Positions 10,000-20,158 of a stretch of 64,000 nucleotides of DNA are shown one piece after another. The translations under genes and the position numbers were made by a program. A model generated the notes under the pieces. That model saw nothing but the letters and a program-made list of their open reading frames with translations. It was not told where the DNA came from and did no database searches. Positions within the stretch are counted from its first letter, which is position 1; every line of letters begins with the position of its first letter. The DNA is taken from contig CAJQUW010007428.1 in the NCBI GenBank assembly GCA_907163375.1, forward strand, positions 186,001-250,000, written 5' to 3'. Origin of the DNA: Prostheceraeus crozeri. Its lineage: Eukaryota; Platyhelminthes; Polycladida; Euryleptidae.

Positions 10000-12900
10000 A
10001 TGGTAAGTTGAAGATTTCCTCTCTCATCTCCTTCAAACGTGTGGCTAATAGCATCTTCCTCAATTTCAGGCATCTACTTCATCACCAAAGCCCTCCCTTC
10101 TCGGGGAAAGTTTAGAGCTGTTGAGTGAAGGTAGGTTGTAACAATACACTGAGACTTAAATATAGATGATAGAATGATTTCTCTTTCAGGTGATGTTAGT
10201 TCCAGCTCAGGACTCTCGCGACAAGGCAACGAGTGGGAATGTGCTGACTGCGGACATATGTTTACAAGGAAGCACAGTCTCCTTCGACACATCAAACAAC
10301 GTGTGTGTCAACGCAAAGCGGCATCAATCTCCGGAGGTGAAGTTGATTCTGACGATGACATCTCCTTTCCTTGTGATTTGTGCCCTTTCTTTCGATAGCC
10401 ACTTTCAGCGATCTTCGCACAGACTTCAACACACGCATACAAATGATCACTACACCAACGGTACCTCTACAATCTCCCTCATTAACGTTTCCCATAGTCA
10501 TTTAGTACGCGACTATTGCATGGAGTCCAATACTCAAATAGTAGATTTTCCTGAGTGGCTCCTTCAAAATTCTAACATTATCGAATCGCTCTTCAACAAT
10601 TTAAACAATTTTAGAATGAAGGCGCTCATCTACCTCAAACTAAAATACATTAAAATAGATTTTCAAACGGATCAAGTGACGGAGAGAATACAGTTTCATG
10701 TTCCTTCCTCTTCCGCAAACGAAGTTGTAGACTGCGAGTCTTGGCTAAATTTCCATATTCAATGTTTAAAATCAAATGTAGATAAATTCAATCAACACGA
10801 CAGCGCTCCCATTTTTGATGGCGTGGACTCAGCCATGTTCAAAATTTCCCTATTAGAAAGTCATGCAGCTCGAGGCACATTTAAACTACCAAAAACGTTA
10901 TATAATAAGAAAGCTGTCATCAATGTCGATTGTAAATCACAGTGTTTCAAATATGCAGTCCTATCCATCCTTCACTATAATGATATCAACGCGAATCGAA
11001 ATCATACCTATAGCTATAGACAGTGGGAGGATGAACTAGTCTTTGAAGGATGTGATAGTAACAACATGAAAATCAAAGATGTAGAAGCGTTCGAAAAACA
11101 TAATAAGATTAAAATTGTCGTTCACGTGTGGGAGAAGGGGTTGAAGGGTGCGCGCTATAATTCACGTTCAACTTGTTATGAACGTGTAGTCAACCTCTTA
11201 TTAGTAAAACAAGATGATAGCGAGGAATGGCACTACTGTGGTATTCCCAAAATCTCTCGCTTGTACACACACTTGGGGCACTCTAAAAGAGGTGAACATT
11301 TTGTATGCGACCGCTGCATCCGCTCCTTTTGGAGTAAACATAAATTTGAAACTCATCATGAATGGTGCAAGCGAGGTAAATTACAAATGGAACGCATGCC
11401 CAAAGATAAAATATTTTCACATAGGGATAATGGTGACGAATTAAGTCCCCTGCGTGTCATTTACGCAGACATAGAATGCTACATTGATGATATCATCCAC
11501 AAGCCAGCAGCCATGTCCTGCTATGAAGTATGGCATGACCACTTTAGGAATAGGCAAAACAAAATGCATACTTGGCAAGGTGAAGATTGCATTTCAAAAT
11601 TTCTAGAATTTCTCGATAAAGCTGCTAAATTTCAACAATCATATGATTCCCAATTGCAGCGTAAGTCACTACATATGTCAGATGAAGACAAACAAAAATT
11701 TGAAAGTTGCACATCCTGTCCTAAATGTCATAAAACGTTTGATGACGATAAAATTAAGAAAGTGCGTGATCATGATCACATCACTGGTAAATTTAGAAAC
11801 GCACTCTGCTCCAAATGTAACTTTTCACTTAGGTTGAGACGTCGTGTACTACCCGTCATTTTTCATAACTTTAAGAGCTATGACAGTCAAATGCTCATAA
11901 AAGGAGGGTTGAGCCAGATGAAATCGTGGCAGTTTAATGTAATAGCGCAAACGAGAGAAAACTTCATGGCAATGACAGCAAAAGTACCAGTAGATAAAAC
12001 TAAAGAATATAAGACAGTCTTCTTCGAAATAAAATTTTTAGATTCATTCCAATTCATGTCAGCGTCACTAGCTTCTCTCGTTCGAAATCTCAAGTTTCTT
12101 CCACATAATCAAACTTTGAAGAAACACTATCCAAACTTAACTGATGAGATAATCACTCGCAAAGGAGTCTTTCCCTATGCGTATTTAAGCTCAATGTCTA
12201 AACTAAATGAAACAACCCTTCCTTCCATTGACAAATTCCAAAACGATTTGATGGGTCACGATTGTCCAGTAGAAGATTATGAACATGCTCAAGAGGCATG
12301 GATAAAATTTGATTGTAAAACGTTTGGCGATTATATGATCGCTTGCTTAGAATTAGATGTCATTTTGCTGGCTGATGTCTCTCAGGAATTTCGACGAGTG
12401 GCATTATAAGAAGACAAATTAGATCCTATCCACTTTGTCAGTCTACCAGCCATGTCCTTTAAATCAGCCTTTAAAATGACTGGTGAGACCATTCATCTCT
12501 TACAAGACCCCGAGATGTATAACATATTTGAGCGTGGAATACTCGGTGGTCTCACATTTGTAAATAAACATCATATAAAATCTGAAACAGTAGGTGATGA
12601 TCATATCCACCTAAAGTACTATGACCAAAATAATTTATATGGCAGTTCACTGTCTAAACCACTACCTCATTCCGAGTTTAGTTGGTTAAAACAAGATGAG
12701 CTTGAGTATTACTCCAACCCTTCAAACATATTGAAGATTCCAGATGGTGATTGGGGATATTATTTTGAAGTGGATTTGATTTATCCAAATAGTATCAAAA
12801 ATAAAACTGCTGATTTCCCACTCGCACCTGAATCTGGTGAAGTGACTGAAGTTTGTTTTCACCATTCATGTCACAATTTCATGATAAGTTAACAGAGTGT

Positions 12901-13863
12901 GGACAGCCAAGGTATAAACCATGCCGCAAACTTTTACTCACCCAATATGATAAGAAAAATTATCTCGTGCACTTCTGCATACTAAAATTCTATTTAGAAA
13001 TGGGCATGCTTCTAAAGTCAGTTCACCGCATCATCAAATTTAGACAGAAAGCCTTCCTCAAACCTTACATAGATAGTAACAGTCAAAAACGTGCACTAGC
13101 CCAAAATAATTTTGAAAAGGATTTTTATAAATATAAGAATAACAGTCTTTTCGGAAAGACCATGGAGGATGTTAGAAAACGCATGAACTACAAACTAGTA
13201 ATTGATGATCAAAAATATCACATATTGACCTCATCACCTCTTTTCATTGATAGAGACATTATCGATGTGGATCTTGTAGGTGTTAAAATGATAAAATCAG
13301 AAGTTGAGTTGTGCAAACCCATTTATATTGGGCAAGCCGTTTTCGATTATTCCAAGCTTGAAATGTATCAACTCTTCTACAAAATATTAAAACCATGCCC
13401 TCTTGTAAAAGAGGTTCGCTTGCTGGGTGGTGATGCAGACAGTTTCTTTTTAGGAATTACCACTCAAAAAGATTTAAATTTTAATGAAGTAGGCAAGTCA
13501 TTAGAAAAATATTTCGACACATCTAACTACAATCCCACTCATCCACTTTATTCCATACAGAATAAAGCCAAACTTGGTTGTTTTAAGGATGAAGCAGCAG
13601 GAAAGGAAATAGATGAAATGATTCTCCTCCGTCCTAAAATGTATTCCATGAAATTAGAAGAATGTGCAGATAGTATTAAGCGTGCTAAAGGTATATCAAA
13701 ATCCATTGTTCACAAAATGAAACATCGGTCCTATAAGAAGGCCTATAAAAATAAAACTATAACGTTTGTCAATATGACAATCTTAAAATCTCAAGTTCAT
13801 ACTGTGAAAACGCACACGTTCAAGAAACGAGCGCTTTCAGCATGGGAGGATAAGAGGCGTTAG
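10000..13863 (+). pseudogene. POLB: Polinton protein-primed DNA polymerase B (broken)
   Basis: Family B polymerase that would replicate the element by protein priming. The N-terminal part has a C2H2-type finger (CADCGHMF...RHIKQRVC). The exonuclease domain has YADIECY, FHNFKSYDSQML and the LELDVILLADV segment. Between these lies a CX2C...VRDHDHITGKFRNALC insert of HNH/endonuclease-VII type, typical of Polinton polymerases. The palm has YDQNNLYGSSLSKPLP, a KNNSLFGKT segment and a GDADSF box. The 5' end looks spliced: a lone ATG at 10000-10002, an intron at 10003-10069, a short exon and a second intron at 10131-10189. The copy is broken, with about two breaks. Confidence 0.9.
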
Positions 13864-14128
13864 ATAGGACATAACACATCTCTTCCACATGGACATCCTG
13901 ACACAAACATACCTCCACCCAAAAGAATAAAACTAGCACTACCACACAGCGGAGATGTATCGACATAATCAACCTTAACTCAGTATTTTGATGCTGCTTT
14001 TTTGCAGATATACATGGTTGTTTTATGTGTTGCATGAGATTGTATTTCCTTGTAAATAGTTCCCTACAGTCCCCTGTGTAAAGACTTTCCCCACTTGAAA
14101 TGTAAAAAGCACATTTTTATCATGTATT

Positions 14129-14142
14129 TTTATTTCAATAAA
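14129..14142. terminator. Convergent poly(A) signals after polB
   Basis: AATAAA on the plus strand (14137-14142) and AATAAA on the minus strand (reverse complement at 14129-14134) overlap almost completely. They serve polB from the left and the minor-protein gene from the right. Such tight convergent ends are expected in a compact viral-type genome. Confidence 0.55.
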
Positions 14143-14696
14143 ATTTTACAATGACCTGACTTTGTTTTCCGAAACACTAAAGTTATGAGGGATTTAGTAT
14201 CTTTGACATGGATGCACTCATGTAAACCATTTGTAATTTTGATAGAAATAGAAGGTATTGTTTGTTTGATAACAGGATGGTAGAAAATAGGTTGAAACAT
14301 CTTCTCGACTATTCCATATAAAGCATCCTTATCATAAATGAAATCACGTAAAATGTGTTCTTTTTCCTCGCCAACAGAAATAGGTAGAATCAAATCACTT
14401 TGAATGCAAAGGTGTTGTTCATGTTTATCAAGTGTCATTGGTGTTTCTATACCAATCGTATGCGCAGCAGTAAACATATTTTGTAGCATTGAAAAACCAG
14501 AGTTGTATCAAATTTTACTCAATTGACATTGAATGTCATCACCCAGTTTCAGAACAACGCGTTGATTTTCAATTGAAAACGAAATGTGGTGTGTCTTTAC
14601 ATCATATTTACTTTTCATCACATGCTTCAACTTCTGTTGTATATAAGGATTTACTACATGAATGAAGCTTTCAACTGTATGATATGGACGCGGCAT
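14130..14696 (-). pseudogene. Polinton minus-strand protein of unknown role (broken)
   Basis: Coding remnant of a protein with no recognised domain. It has alternating hydrophobic strands and an N-terminal helix-like start. It is the last of four consecutive minus-strand genes (14.1-17.1 kb) that sit opposite polB. Position beside the WEVG-motif proteins suggests a virion or assembly role, which is inference only. Broken, about one break. Confidence 0.4.
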
Positions 14697-15301
14697 TATA
14701 TATTGATAGCAACTTTAGATTCTTGATAAGACTGGTAAATTTTCTTGATGCGATCACCATAGATGTCCACCCACCATTCATCATTAACTGAATCAGCTTT
14801 AGTGTGATATTCATGAGAAGCATACACCACACCGCTTCCAATAATAGGTGTATAATGTCTTACAAAATGACGCAAGGTTGGAGAGAAATAAACTGTAAGT
14901 TTGTCATTATATTTCTGAATAACCAACTTATTTTTGTCCGCCATAATTTTCTCTCCATACTTCTTACCCACAGTCTCATTCCATCGTTTTACTAACTCAA
15001 TAAGTGATAAAGGTTGAACACCACGCTTTTTCAAAATGATGCGTTCTTCACATTCTACAACATCTTCATCAAATATTTTAAATTTATAATGAAATTTGTT
15101 GATTCGATTTGAATAAACTTTGTAAACATTTGCAGTAGCAATTGACGTTAGATGTAGTCGATGACCAAAACCGAGATATGGATAGAATTCATTATCCAAC
15201 CTCAGTGTAAGACCTTTAGTAAAAGAATGAAAGCGAAGGAACTTTCTCCCACTCCAATGATAGATAGTAAACTCATAAACTTTCTGATCCTTATTCTTCA
15301 T
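14696..15301 (-). CDS. Polinton minor virion-type protein
   Basis: A 201-residue product whose frame looks whole. Its ends overlap or abut those of both neighbours by a few bases. It is rich in beta-prone aromatic and basic residues, with repeated segments such as YYPIIGSG-like and EYHTKADSVNDEWW, resembling the C-terminal half of the larger neighbour at 15715-17112 (FRHRS...DTEW). It may be part of a minor capsid or penton-related set. The family could not be named from sequence alone. Confidence 0.45.
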   Translation of the reverse strand: MKNKDQKVYEFTIYHWSGRKFLRFHSFTKGLTLRLDNEFYPYLGFGHRLHLTSIATANVYKVYSNRINKFHYKFKIFDEDVVECEERIILKKRGVQPLSLIELVKRWNETVGKKYGEKIMADKNKLVIQKYNDKLTVYFSPTLRHFVRHYTPIIGSGVVYASHEYHTKADSVNDEWWVDIYGDRIKKIYQSYQESKVAINI

Positions 15302-15705
15302 GATGGAAGTATACCACTATTGAATGCCTTAATAATTTTCTCATCCCCAAATGGACCATAATAATCTGATTTTATCTGAATCCATTCATAGTTCCACTTT
15401 CCATCTGACGTTAAATTGTATGGGAACTGAAATGCATTATTCATCGTTATTCCATCATGGGTGCGAGGAGTCAATATCATTTCTTCCAAATCATTCACAT
15501 TCTGAATATTGCTATCATAGCAAATGCTGGAAACACCTACTTCCCATTCACCTTCTAAATGTAGTAGGCGATTTAATTCTACTCGAAAGTCTGATGGTTT
15601 ATTTTTGGGAAATTTATTCATAGAAGCATTACTGGGTAAGTATATTAGAAACGAATCTCTATTTTCACTTTCCATACTAATCACATTGGAAAAATATATT
15701 AGCAT
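15298..15705 (-). CDS. Polinton LPSNAS/WEVG-motif protein
   Basis: A 135-residue product starting near a conserved Polinton opening: FLIYLPSNASMNKFPKNKPS, then LEGEWEVGVSSICY. From memory, proteins with this LPSNAS...W-E-V-G start are widespread in metazoan Polintons and are usually treated as virion or assembly proteins; the exact role is not certain. The end overlaps the next gene's start by four bases, which suggests tight packing in one transcription unit. Confidence 0.55.
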   Translation of the reverse strand: MLIYFSNVISMESENRDSFLIYLPSNASMNKFPKNKPSDFRVELNRLLHLEGEWEVGVSSICYDSNIQNVNDLEEMILTPRTHDGITMNNAFQFPYNLTSDGKWNYEWIQIKSDYYGPFGDEKIIKAFNSGILPS

Positions 15706-15714
15706 ACTTTTGCA

Positions 15715-17112
15715 TTAACTCTTCATTCGGAAATGGAGTGTGATACTTGTTACGGCATCTTTATGAAAAGGAATCAACGCACCAGCATCGTCATAAATTG
15801 CAATATCAATTTGTGGGATGTAGTTTGATTTCAGCTTTGTATAATGCACTTTCTTGAAAGTATGCTCAGATAAAATACTGCAGATTTTTGGCTGGTGTGG
15901 TATTATTGCTAGCAATGGAGTTTCAACATCTCCCACACGTACATCTTCACCAATATTGGAATATATCTGAAAATAGTTAATACGACCCGATAGCGACATG
16001 TCTGCGCTAGCTTTGGTTACAGTACCACTTTTAAAGATATTTTGATCAAAGCCCAAAATGTCCATTAGAGTTTTATCCATAATTAGTTCAATACCTTTTC
16101 TACTTATAGTGAGAGACAATGCACCTTCTTTTTCAGAAAATGAAATATGTTGCTCATTAATCACTTCATTTAAACAATCTACAACCAATTTAACTGAAGT
16201 AATAATGCGAGGCATCAACACTCTTGTTTCATGTAAGATACCACCTAAAGGCTCTATACGCTTTCTGTATAAAGATACGGTCCATTCTGTATCAAATTGA
16301 TTTGACCTTTCACATGGCAAATGTTGCATATCAAATTTTCCATGAACAGCTGCAGAACGATGTCGTAAGAACTGATGAAAATCTTTTGAACAAACTAATA
16401 CTAGATCATCATCATTTAATTTACTTATTGCAATATGATTAGATGATTTGATATAAGTCAATGTTGCCACTTGTTTACCATCAACTCGAAGGAGATAATT
16501 AAATTTCTTCAATAATGTTTCAGGAGTCATGTTTGTCTTTCTTGGCTTAATCACAATCTTCTTCACCAACGTCTTCTCAGTTTTTGGAATAATATCTACA
16601 TAATAAGCTTCCTCTCGATATATTAACTGTTTATGACCACTTGGGTGGTAATTAACGTTATAATTATCATAGCCTGTTAAGGCGCTAGCGAGGTAACCTA
16701 AATCATTTCTTAAACTTGGACTTAAACCAACAATCCAATCTTTCTCAACTACATGATGTACATAATTATGATCATCATTGTGCGGAGTAAATTGGACAAT
16801 ATGTTTACACGCTTTATTCAGGAAATCATAAACGAATTTCTGACGTGATAGAAGATCTTTCTTCGGCCATTGTGGAATGTATACTCGGCAGCCCTTTTCA
16901 CATTGGTAAGCAGCTGTGCGTCTCATATTAATAGTAATCACCTCATGATCAAAAGTATAGACACAGTTACTGTGAACAAGTTGAGTGACACCCACTTCCC
17001 ACTTTCCATTTAGCTGTTGTATATGATCAATGGGTGTAGAAAAGAGTACGGCTCGATTATTACCAAATCTCTTTGTGGCCGCATTGCTAAGCAAAATAGG
17101 ATAAAACGACAT
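15715..17112 (-). CDS. Polinton minor capsid candidate (WEVG motif, 465 aa)
   Basis: A 465-residue frame that looks whole. The N-terminal 45 residues (FYPILLSNAATKRFGNNRA then LNGKWEVGVTQLVHSN) parallel the start of the 135-residue neighbour, so the two are probably related by duplication of one domain. The rest is beta-rich without a recognised motif. A penton-like or spike-like minor capsid role is the best guess from its position next to the capsid/protease block, but the sequence itself does not prove it. Confidence 0.5.
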   Translation of the reverse strand: MSFYPILLSNAATKRFGNNRAVLFSTPIDHIQQLNGKWEVGVTQLVHSNCVYTFDHEVITINMRRTAAYQCEKGCRVYIPQWPKKDLLSRQKFVYDFLNKACKHIVQFTPHNDDHNYVHHVVEKDWIVGLSPSLRNDLGYLASALTGYDNYNVNYHPSGHKQLIYREEAYYVDIIPKTEKTLVKKIVIKPRKTNMTPETLLKKFNYLLRVDGKQVATLTYIKSSNHIAISKLNDDDLVLVCSKDFHQFLRHRSAAVHGKFDMQHLPCERSNQFDTEWTVSLYRKRIEPLGGILHETRVLMPRIITSVKLVVDCLNEVINEQHISFSEKEGALSLTISRKGIELIMDKTLMDILGFDQNIFKSGTVTKASADMSLSGRINYFQIYSNIGEDVRVGDVETPLLAIIPHQPKICSILSEHTFKKVHYTKLKSNYIPQIDIAIYDDAGALIPFHKDAVTSITLHFRMKS

Positions 17113-17135
17113 TTTTATATTGGTGATCTGCAGCT

Positions 17136-17504
17136 TTGCATAACATCATGAAGACTTGGATTTTGGACTCTCTACAATATATCAGAGTTGATCGTAATGG
17201 AAACGTGCATTTCAAAAATTCTCATGGTCATACATCAAGAGGTATTACATTAACATGGCGACAATTTGTTAACCTCAATGATATCATGAGGGATTTGGAA
17301 TATTTTGAAACATTAAGATTCATCTCCTTGGGTGATCAAGTTTGGCTTCAACGTTGCAACAATGAAATTCAAATCTGCCATTCTCATTCCGCAAACTGTT
17401 TCTCATTTCGCAAATACAATTGGGAGAAGTATAGAAGATACATACATCGCTCCATCATGACATTTATTCGTCGTGAGTTCATCGCCCTACTATGCAAATC
17501 TTAA
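17136..17504 (+). CDS. Polinton PC4-like candidate, paralogue 1
   Basis: A 122-residue product. The first half has a beta-strand run, then RGITLTWRQFVNLNDIM, which resembles the GISLTxEQWxxL segment of PC4/Sub1, the single-stranded-DNA-binding transcription cofactor. The second half repeats the rhythm (VWLQ...IQICHS...FSF...NWEKYRRYIHRSI). It is a clear tandem paralogue of the ORF at 17527 (LDSLQ-I...D...NV-FK, then W-KYRR-HRSI). The frame looks whole. The start lies 24 bp from the oppositely oriented capsid-type gene. Paralogy is certain; the PC4 link is an inference from pattern only. Confidence 0.5.
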   Translation: MHNIMKTWILDSLQYIRVDRNGNVHFKNSHGHTSRGITLTWRQFVNLNDIMRDLEYFETLRFISLGDQVWLQRCNNEIQICHSHSANCFSFRKYNWEKYRRYIHRSIMTFIRREFIALLCKS

Positions 17505-17526
17505 TCAGACATGACTACCACACACC

Positions 17527-18177
17527 ATGAGTTGGAAATTAGATTCCCTACAACGTATTGAAACGGATCATGATCGAAACGTCTATTTCAAAGATTCAAC
17601 TGGAAATGTGAGAAGAGAGTTTGCTTTATCTTATCGTCATTTTCAATCTCTACATCATATCATGAAGGATTTGAAATACTTCTATATGAAAAGACATTCA
17701 CGTATTGGAAATCGCATCTGGTTGCGCGTCAACAAACGGAGAATTCAACTCTATCATTCCCAACTTCATACTAACTTCACATTTCATCAAGGCAGTTGGG
17801 AAAAGTATAAGAGGAAGGTACATCGATCAATTTACTCATTTTTTCATCATGAAGCGCCATCGCTACACCATCGTCAACATTCTCCGTCGCTTCAGACTCT
17901 ACACCAAAATCGATCTCACAACACTACACCAACACCTTCCAAACAGCAAGTATTACCCGGGTCGTACTCAAATGTTAGTGGTGGAGATGAACAATTCACG
18001 GAATCTTCAACTCTTCCCAAATGGAACTGTACAGATTCTCGGCGCCCTTTCTCATTCATCGGCGCAGTCAATGCGCTTAGAGCTACAGAGACTACTACGT
18101 CGGATATGGAGGAGGGAGAGGTGTGTGATGTCGAATCTGACTGTGGACAATGTGGTGATCTCTACTCAATTGAGTGA
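17527..18177 (+). CDS. Polinton PC4-like candidate, paralogue 2
   Basis: Begins 22 bp after paralogue 1 and shares its plan over the first 110 residues: LDSLQRIETDHDRNVYFKDS, then FALSYRHFQSLHHIMKDL, then IWLRVN...IQLYHS...FTFHQGSWEKYKRKVHRSI. The remaining hundred residues are low-complexity Ser/Thr/His and overlap the TBP-like ORF in a different frame, so only the first part is likely to be conserved protein. The gene lies directly upstream of the TBP-like gene on the same strand, consistent with one transcript. Confidence 0.5.
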   Translation: MSWKLDSLQRIETDHDRNVYFKDSTGNVRREFALSYRHFQSLHHIMKDLKYFYMKRHSRIGNRIWLRVNKRRIQLYHSQLHTNFTFHQGSWEKYKRKVHRSIYSFFHHEAPSLHHRQHSPSLQTLHQNRSHNTTPTPSKQQVLPGSYSNVSGGDEQFTESSTLPKWNCTDSRRPFSFIGAVNALRATETTTSDMEEGEVCDVESDCGQCGDLYSIE

Positions 18178-18394
18178 CAGTGTATCATTTTTGAAGATTC
18201 ATACCAGCAGTTACAATTTGTGTTATGAACCCGAACTTTTTCCTGCAGCTCTCATTAGTTGTTGGTTGCCTGTGCATGTGGCAATCTTTCATAATAGTAA
18301 AGTGATCATTACTGGACTAAAATCTCATGTACAAGCAAATGTGATCCTAGACTATCTCATCGAGTATGTACGTACCCAGCGGATTGTAAAATAA
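17849..18394 (+). CDS. Polinton TATA-binding-protein-like ORF
   Basis: A 181-residue product, the same size as the conserved core of TBP, with the same two-repeat plan. Repeat 1 (residues 6-85) aligns as TIVNILRRFRL...KIDLTTL...YYPGR...LFPNGTVQILGALS, against TBP NIVSTVNLGCKLDLKTI...YNPKR...IFSSGKMVCTGAKS. Repeat 2 (about 95-175) has LTVDNVVISTQL, then YEPELFPAALI, then VAIFHNSKVIITGLKS, against TBP FKIQNMV, SYEPELFPGLI, IFVSGKVVLTGAK. YEPELFP is the signature of TBP repeat 2. Start ATG at 17849; the stop is followed at once by a poly(A) signal. The frame looks whole. The role by family is TATA recognition; action on the element's own promoters is inference. Confidence 0.85.
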   Translation: MKRHRYTIVNILRRFRLYTKIDLTTLHQHLPNSKYYPGRTQMLVVEMNNSRNLQLFPNGTVQILGALSHSSAQSMRLELQRLLRRIWRRERCVMSNLTVDNVVISTQLSDSVSFLKIHTSSYNLCYEPELFPAALISCWLPVHVAIFHNSKVIITGLKSHVQANVILDYLIEYVRTQRIVK

Positions 18395-18424
18395 AAAACA
18401 ATTTTCCAACATGATGTTTTTATT
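18390..18424. terminator. Convergent poly(A) signals, TBP-like gene and protease
   Basis: AATAAA on the plus strand at 18390-18395 overlaps the stop of the TBP-like ORF. A minus-strand AATAAA lies at about 18419-18424 at the end of the protease ORF. The two units end within 30 bp of each other. Confidence 0.5.
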
Positions 18425-18881
18425 TCAAATCATGATAGAACTTACAAATCATTTTTTCATTAGAGGATGGATTACATGAAAATTTTTGAATAACAGATAC
18501 AAATCTAGATACATGTAAACGTTTTAAGATGAAGTACAGTACAAAAGCACCACACGTTGATGAAAGTGGATGTTGTAGTATGCGTTCATTTCGCTGATAT
18601 TGACGCGTATGTTTTCTCAACCACTGCTGTGTTGGTATATTTGGAGGTTGAGCAAGAGAGTCAAATAGTTCACCACGTCGGTCTTCTCCAATAAAGATCG
18701 CTTTCCAATGCTCACCGCCTAAATTCTGCGAATGAGTGTTTAGCACAATAAAGATGGGATAGTGATTTACTGCAGGTGGTAAGGTATCGAGCGAATAGAC
18801 ATTATCGAAAGCTTTCAACGTCGCTTCACCTGCATTACGCTGCACTTTTGTCTTAATATCGTCAGCAGTCAACCAACTCAT
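18420..18881 (-). CDS. PRO: Polinton adenain-like cysteine protease
   Basis: A 153-residue Ulp1/adenain-family protease that would mature virion proteins. The His box reads GGEHWKAIFIG (about residue 55), followed by the acidic position in GELFDSLAQPP and the nucleophile region STCGAFVLYFILKRL (about residue 108). The order H...D...C and the W after the His fit adenovirus-type proteases. The start abuts the capsid gene stop (shared base region at 18881), as expected for a capsid-protease block. The frame looks whole. Confidence 0.85.
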   Translation of the reverse strand: MSWLTADDIKTKVQRNAGEATLKAFDNVYSLDTLPPAVNHYPIFIVLNTHSQNLGGEHWKAIFIGEDRRGELFDSLAQPPNIPTQQWLRKHTRQYQRNERILQHPLSSTCGAFVLYFILKRLHVSRFVSVIQKFSCNPSSNEKMICKFYHDLK

Positions 18882-20158
18882 TAACGATTATACTGAAGAA
18901 TCACGTCACGATACTTTGTAATTTCAATATTTGAATCGAAGACTGCATAAATTAATACATTGATCGTCTCAGGTAGTGTTCTTTTGAACGTCAAATCCAA
19001 ACGAATATTATGAGGCACGTTCGCTTGACGATAGGGTGCACTAATATCGCTGTCAGCAGTCAAATCAAATGCATAAATAGTATATCCACTCTTAAACTCT
19101 TTCATAGTCAGTCCGTTGGTGTCATCCGTATTGTAAAAGCCAAAGACATCCATAAAATCAACATAACTGCGCATAAATTGATCCGCAGCAAAATCTGGTT
19201 TGTAGGGTGGACCAGGATGACTCACACCATTTACACGCAAAGCAATTTCACTTAACTGATTGTGTTTAAAATTGAAAGGATTCTTCTTTATATTACCATT
19301 AAATGCATCATTTTCAACCATTGCCACCATGAGGAGCTTCGGTGCTTCCGATGGAAAGAGGCCAACTTTCATGAAACTCTTTTGATCTTTCGGAATTGTA
19401 AAGGTGAGAAGCTTTGTATGTTGAACGGGGTAAATGGCATTTTGGCGGTTAAGACCTTCAGCATGTCCTCTAATGACACTTGGATTCGGTACTACTCGAC
19501 GAATGTAAAGTGCAATATCTTCCACATGAATTCTAAAATTGTCAACTTTAGCAAATGCATTTAGCGCAAATTCAGGCTTATTCAATGTCAGCTTGAGTCG
19601 CATGCTGGTATTACAGAGTAAAAACTTTGACTGTCTAAAGAAGTCTAAATTCAGCGGACCATATAGCTGACATACTTTACTATCTTTAATCATAGCAGAT
19701 CGCTTTACAAAGCCACTGTTTGTTTCAGCATCAAATTTTCCTGCTTCATCTCTGTACCATCCCATGGCTTCCATATGACTTTTTTGTGCTGCTGGATGAA
19801 ACTGTGATATATGATTGAAATATGATTTATAAGGATAATCGCTTTGACCACCTTCCACCTGCTGCTCTCCAATCGTTAGAGAAACATCGCGAAGTAATGT
19901 AGTCAATGGTAAATTGTTCAGTCCAACTTTATGTTTATCGTCAATAGCAGTTCCATCTGCTTGCTGAATTCTAAACCTCAAATCAACCATCGCATAACTC
20001 AAATCTATGTAGTCATCACTACCACCAGGAATAACAAATTCAATGGGGCCAGCATTCTCAGCTGTTCGAGGATGATGATCTACAATACGTGAACTAAGAA
20101 TATCTGTCTGTATGGCTTGTTGATCAAACAAACAAAAACCGGAAGTTTTACACTCCAT
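18881..20158 (-). CDS. MCP: Polinton major capsid protein (double jelly-roll)
   Basis: A 425-residue product matching the conserved Polinton capsid family, often annotated as F54H12.2-like in animal genomes. Diagnostic segments are EFVIPGGSDDYIDLSYAMVD near residue 40, LRDVSLTIGEQQVEGG near 88, YGPLNLDFFRQSKFLLCNTS near 167, and NGLTMKEFKSGYTIYAFDLT near 350. Family knowledge assigns two jelly-roll domains forming hexon-like capsomers. The frame looks whole. It overlaps the small basic gene upstream by 11 bases. Confidence 0.9.
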   Translation of the reverse strand: MECKTSGFCLFDQQAIQTDILSSRIVDHHPRTAENAGPIEFVIPGGSDDYIDLSYAMVDLRFRIQQADGTAIDDKHKVGLNNLPLTTLLRDVSLTIGEQQVEGGQSDYPYKSYFNHISQFHPAAQKSHMEAMGWYRDEAGKFDAETNSGFVKRSAMIKDSKVCQLYGPLNLDFFRQSKFLLCNTSMRLKLTLNKPEFALNAFAKVDNFRIHVEDIALYIRRVVPNPSVIRGHAEGLNRQNAIYPVQHTKLLTFTIPKDQKSFMKVGLFPSEAPKLLMVAMVENDAFNGNIKKNPFNFKHNQLSEIALRVNGVSHPGPPYKPDFAADQFMRSYVDFMDVFGFYNTDDTNGLTMKEFKSGYTIYAFDLTADSDISAPYRQANVPHNIRLDLTFKRTLPETINVLIYAVFDSNIEITKYRDVILQYNR

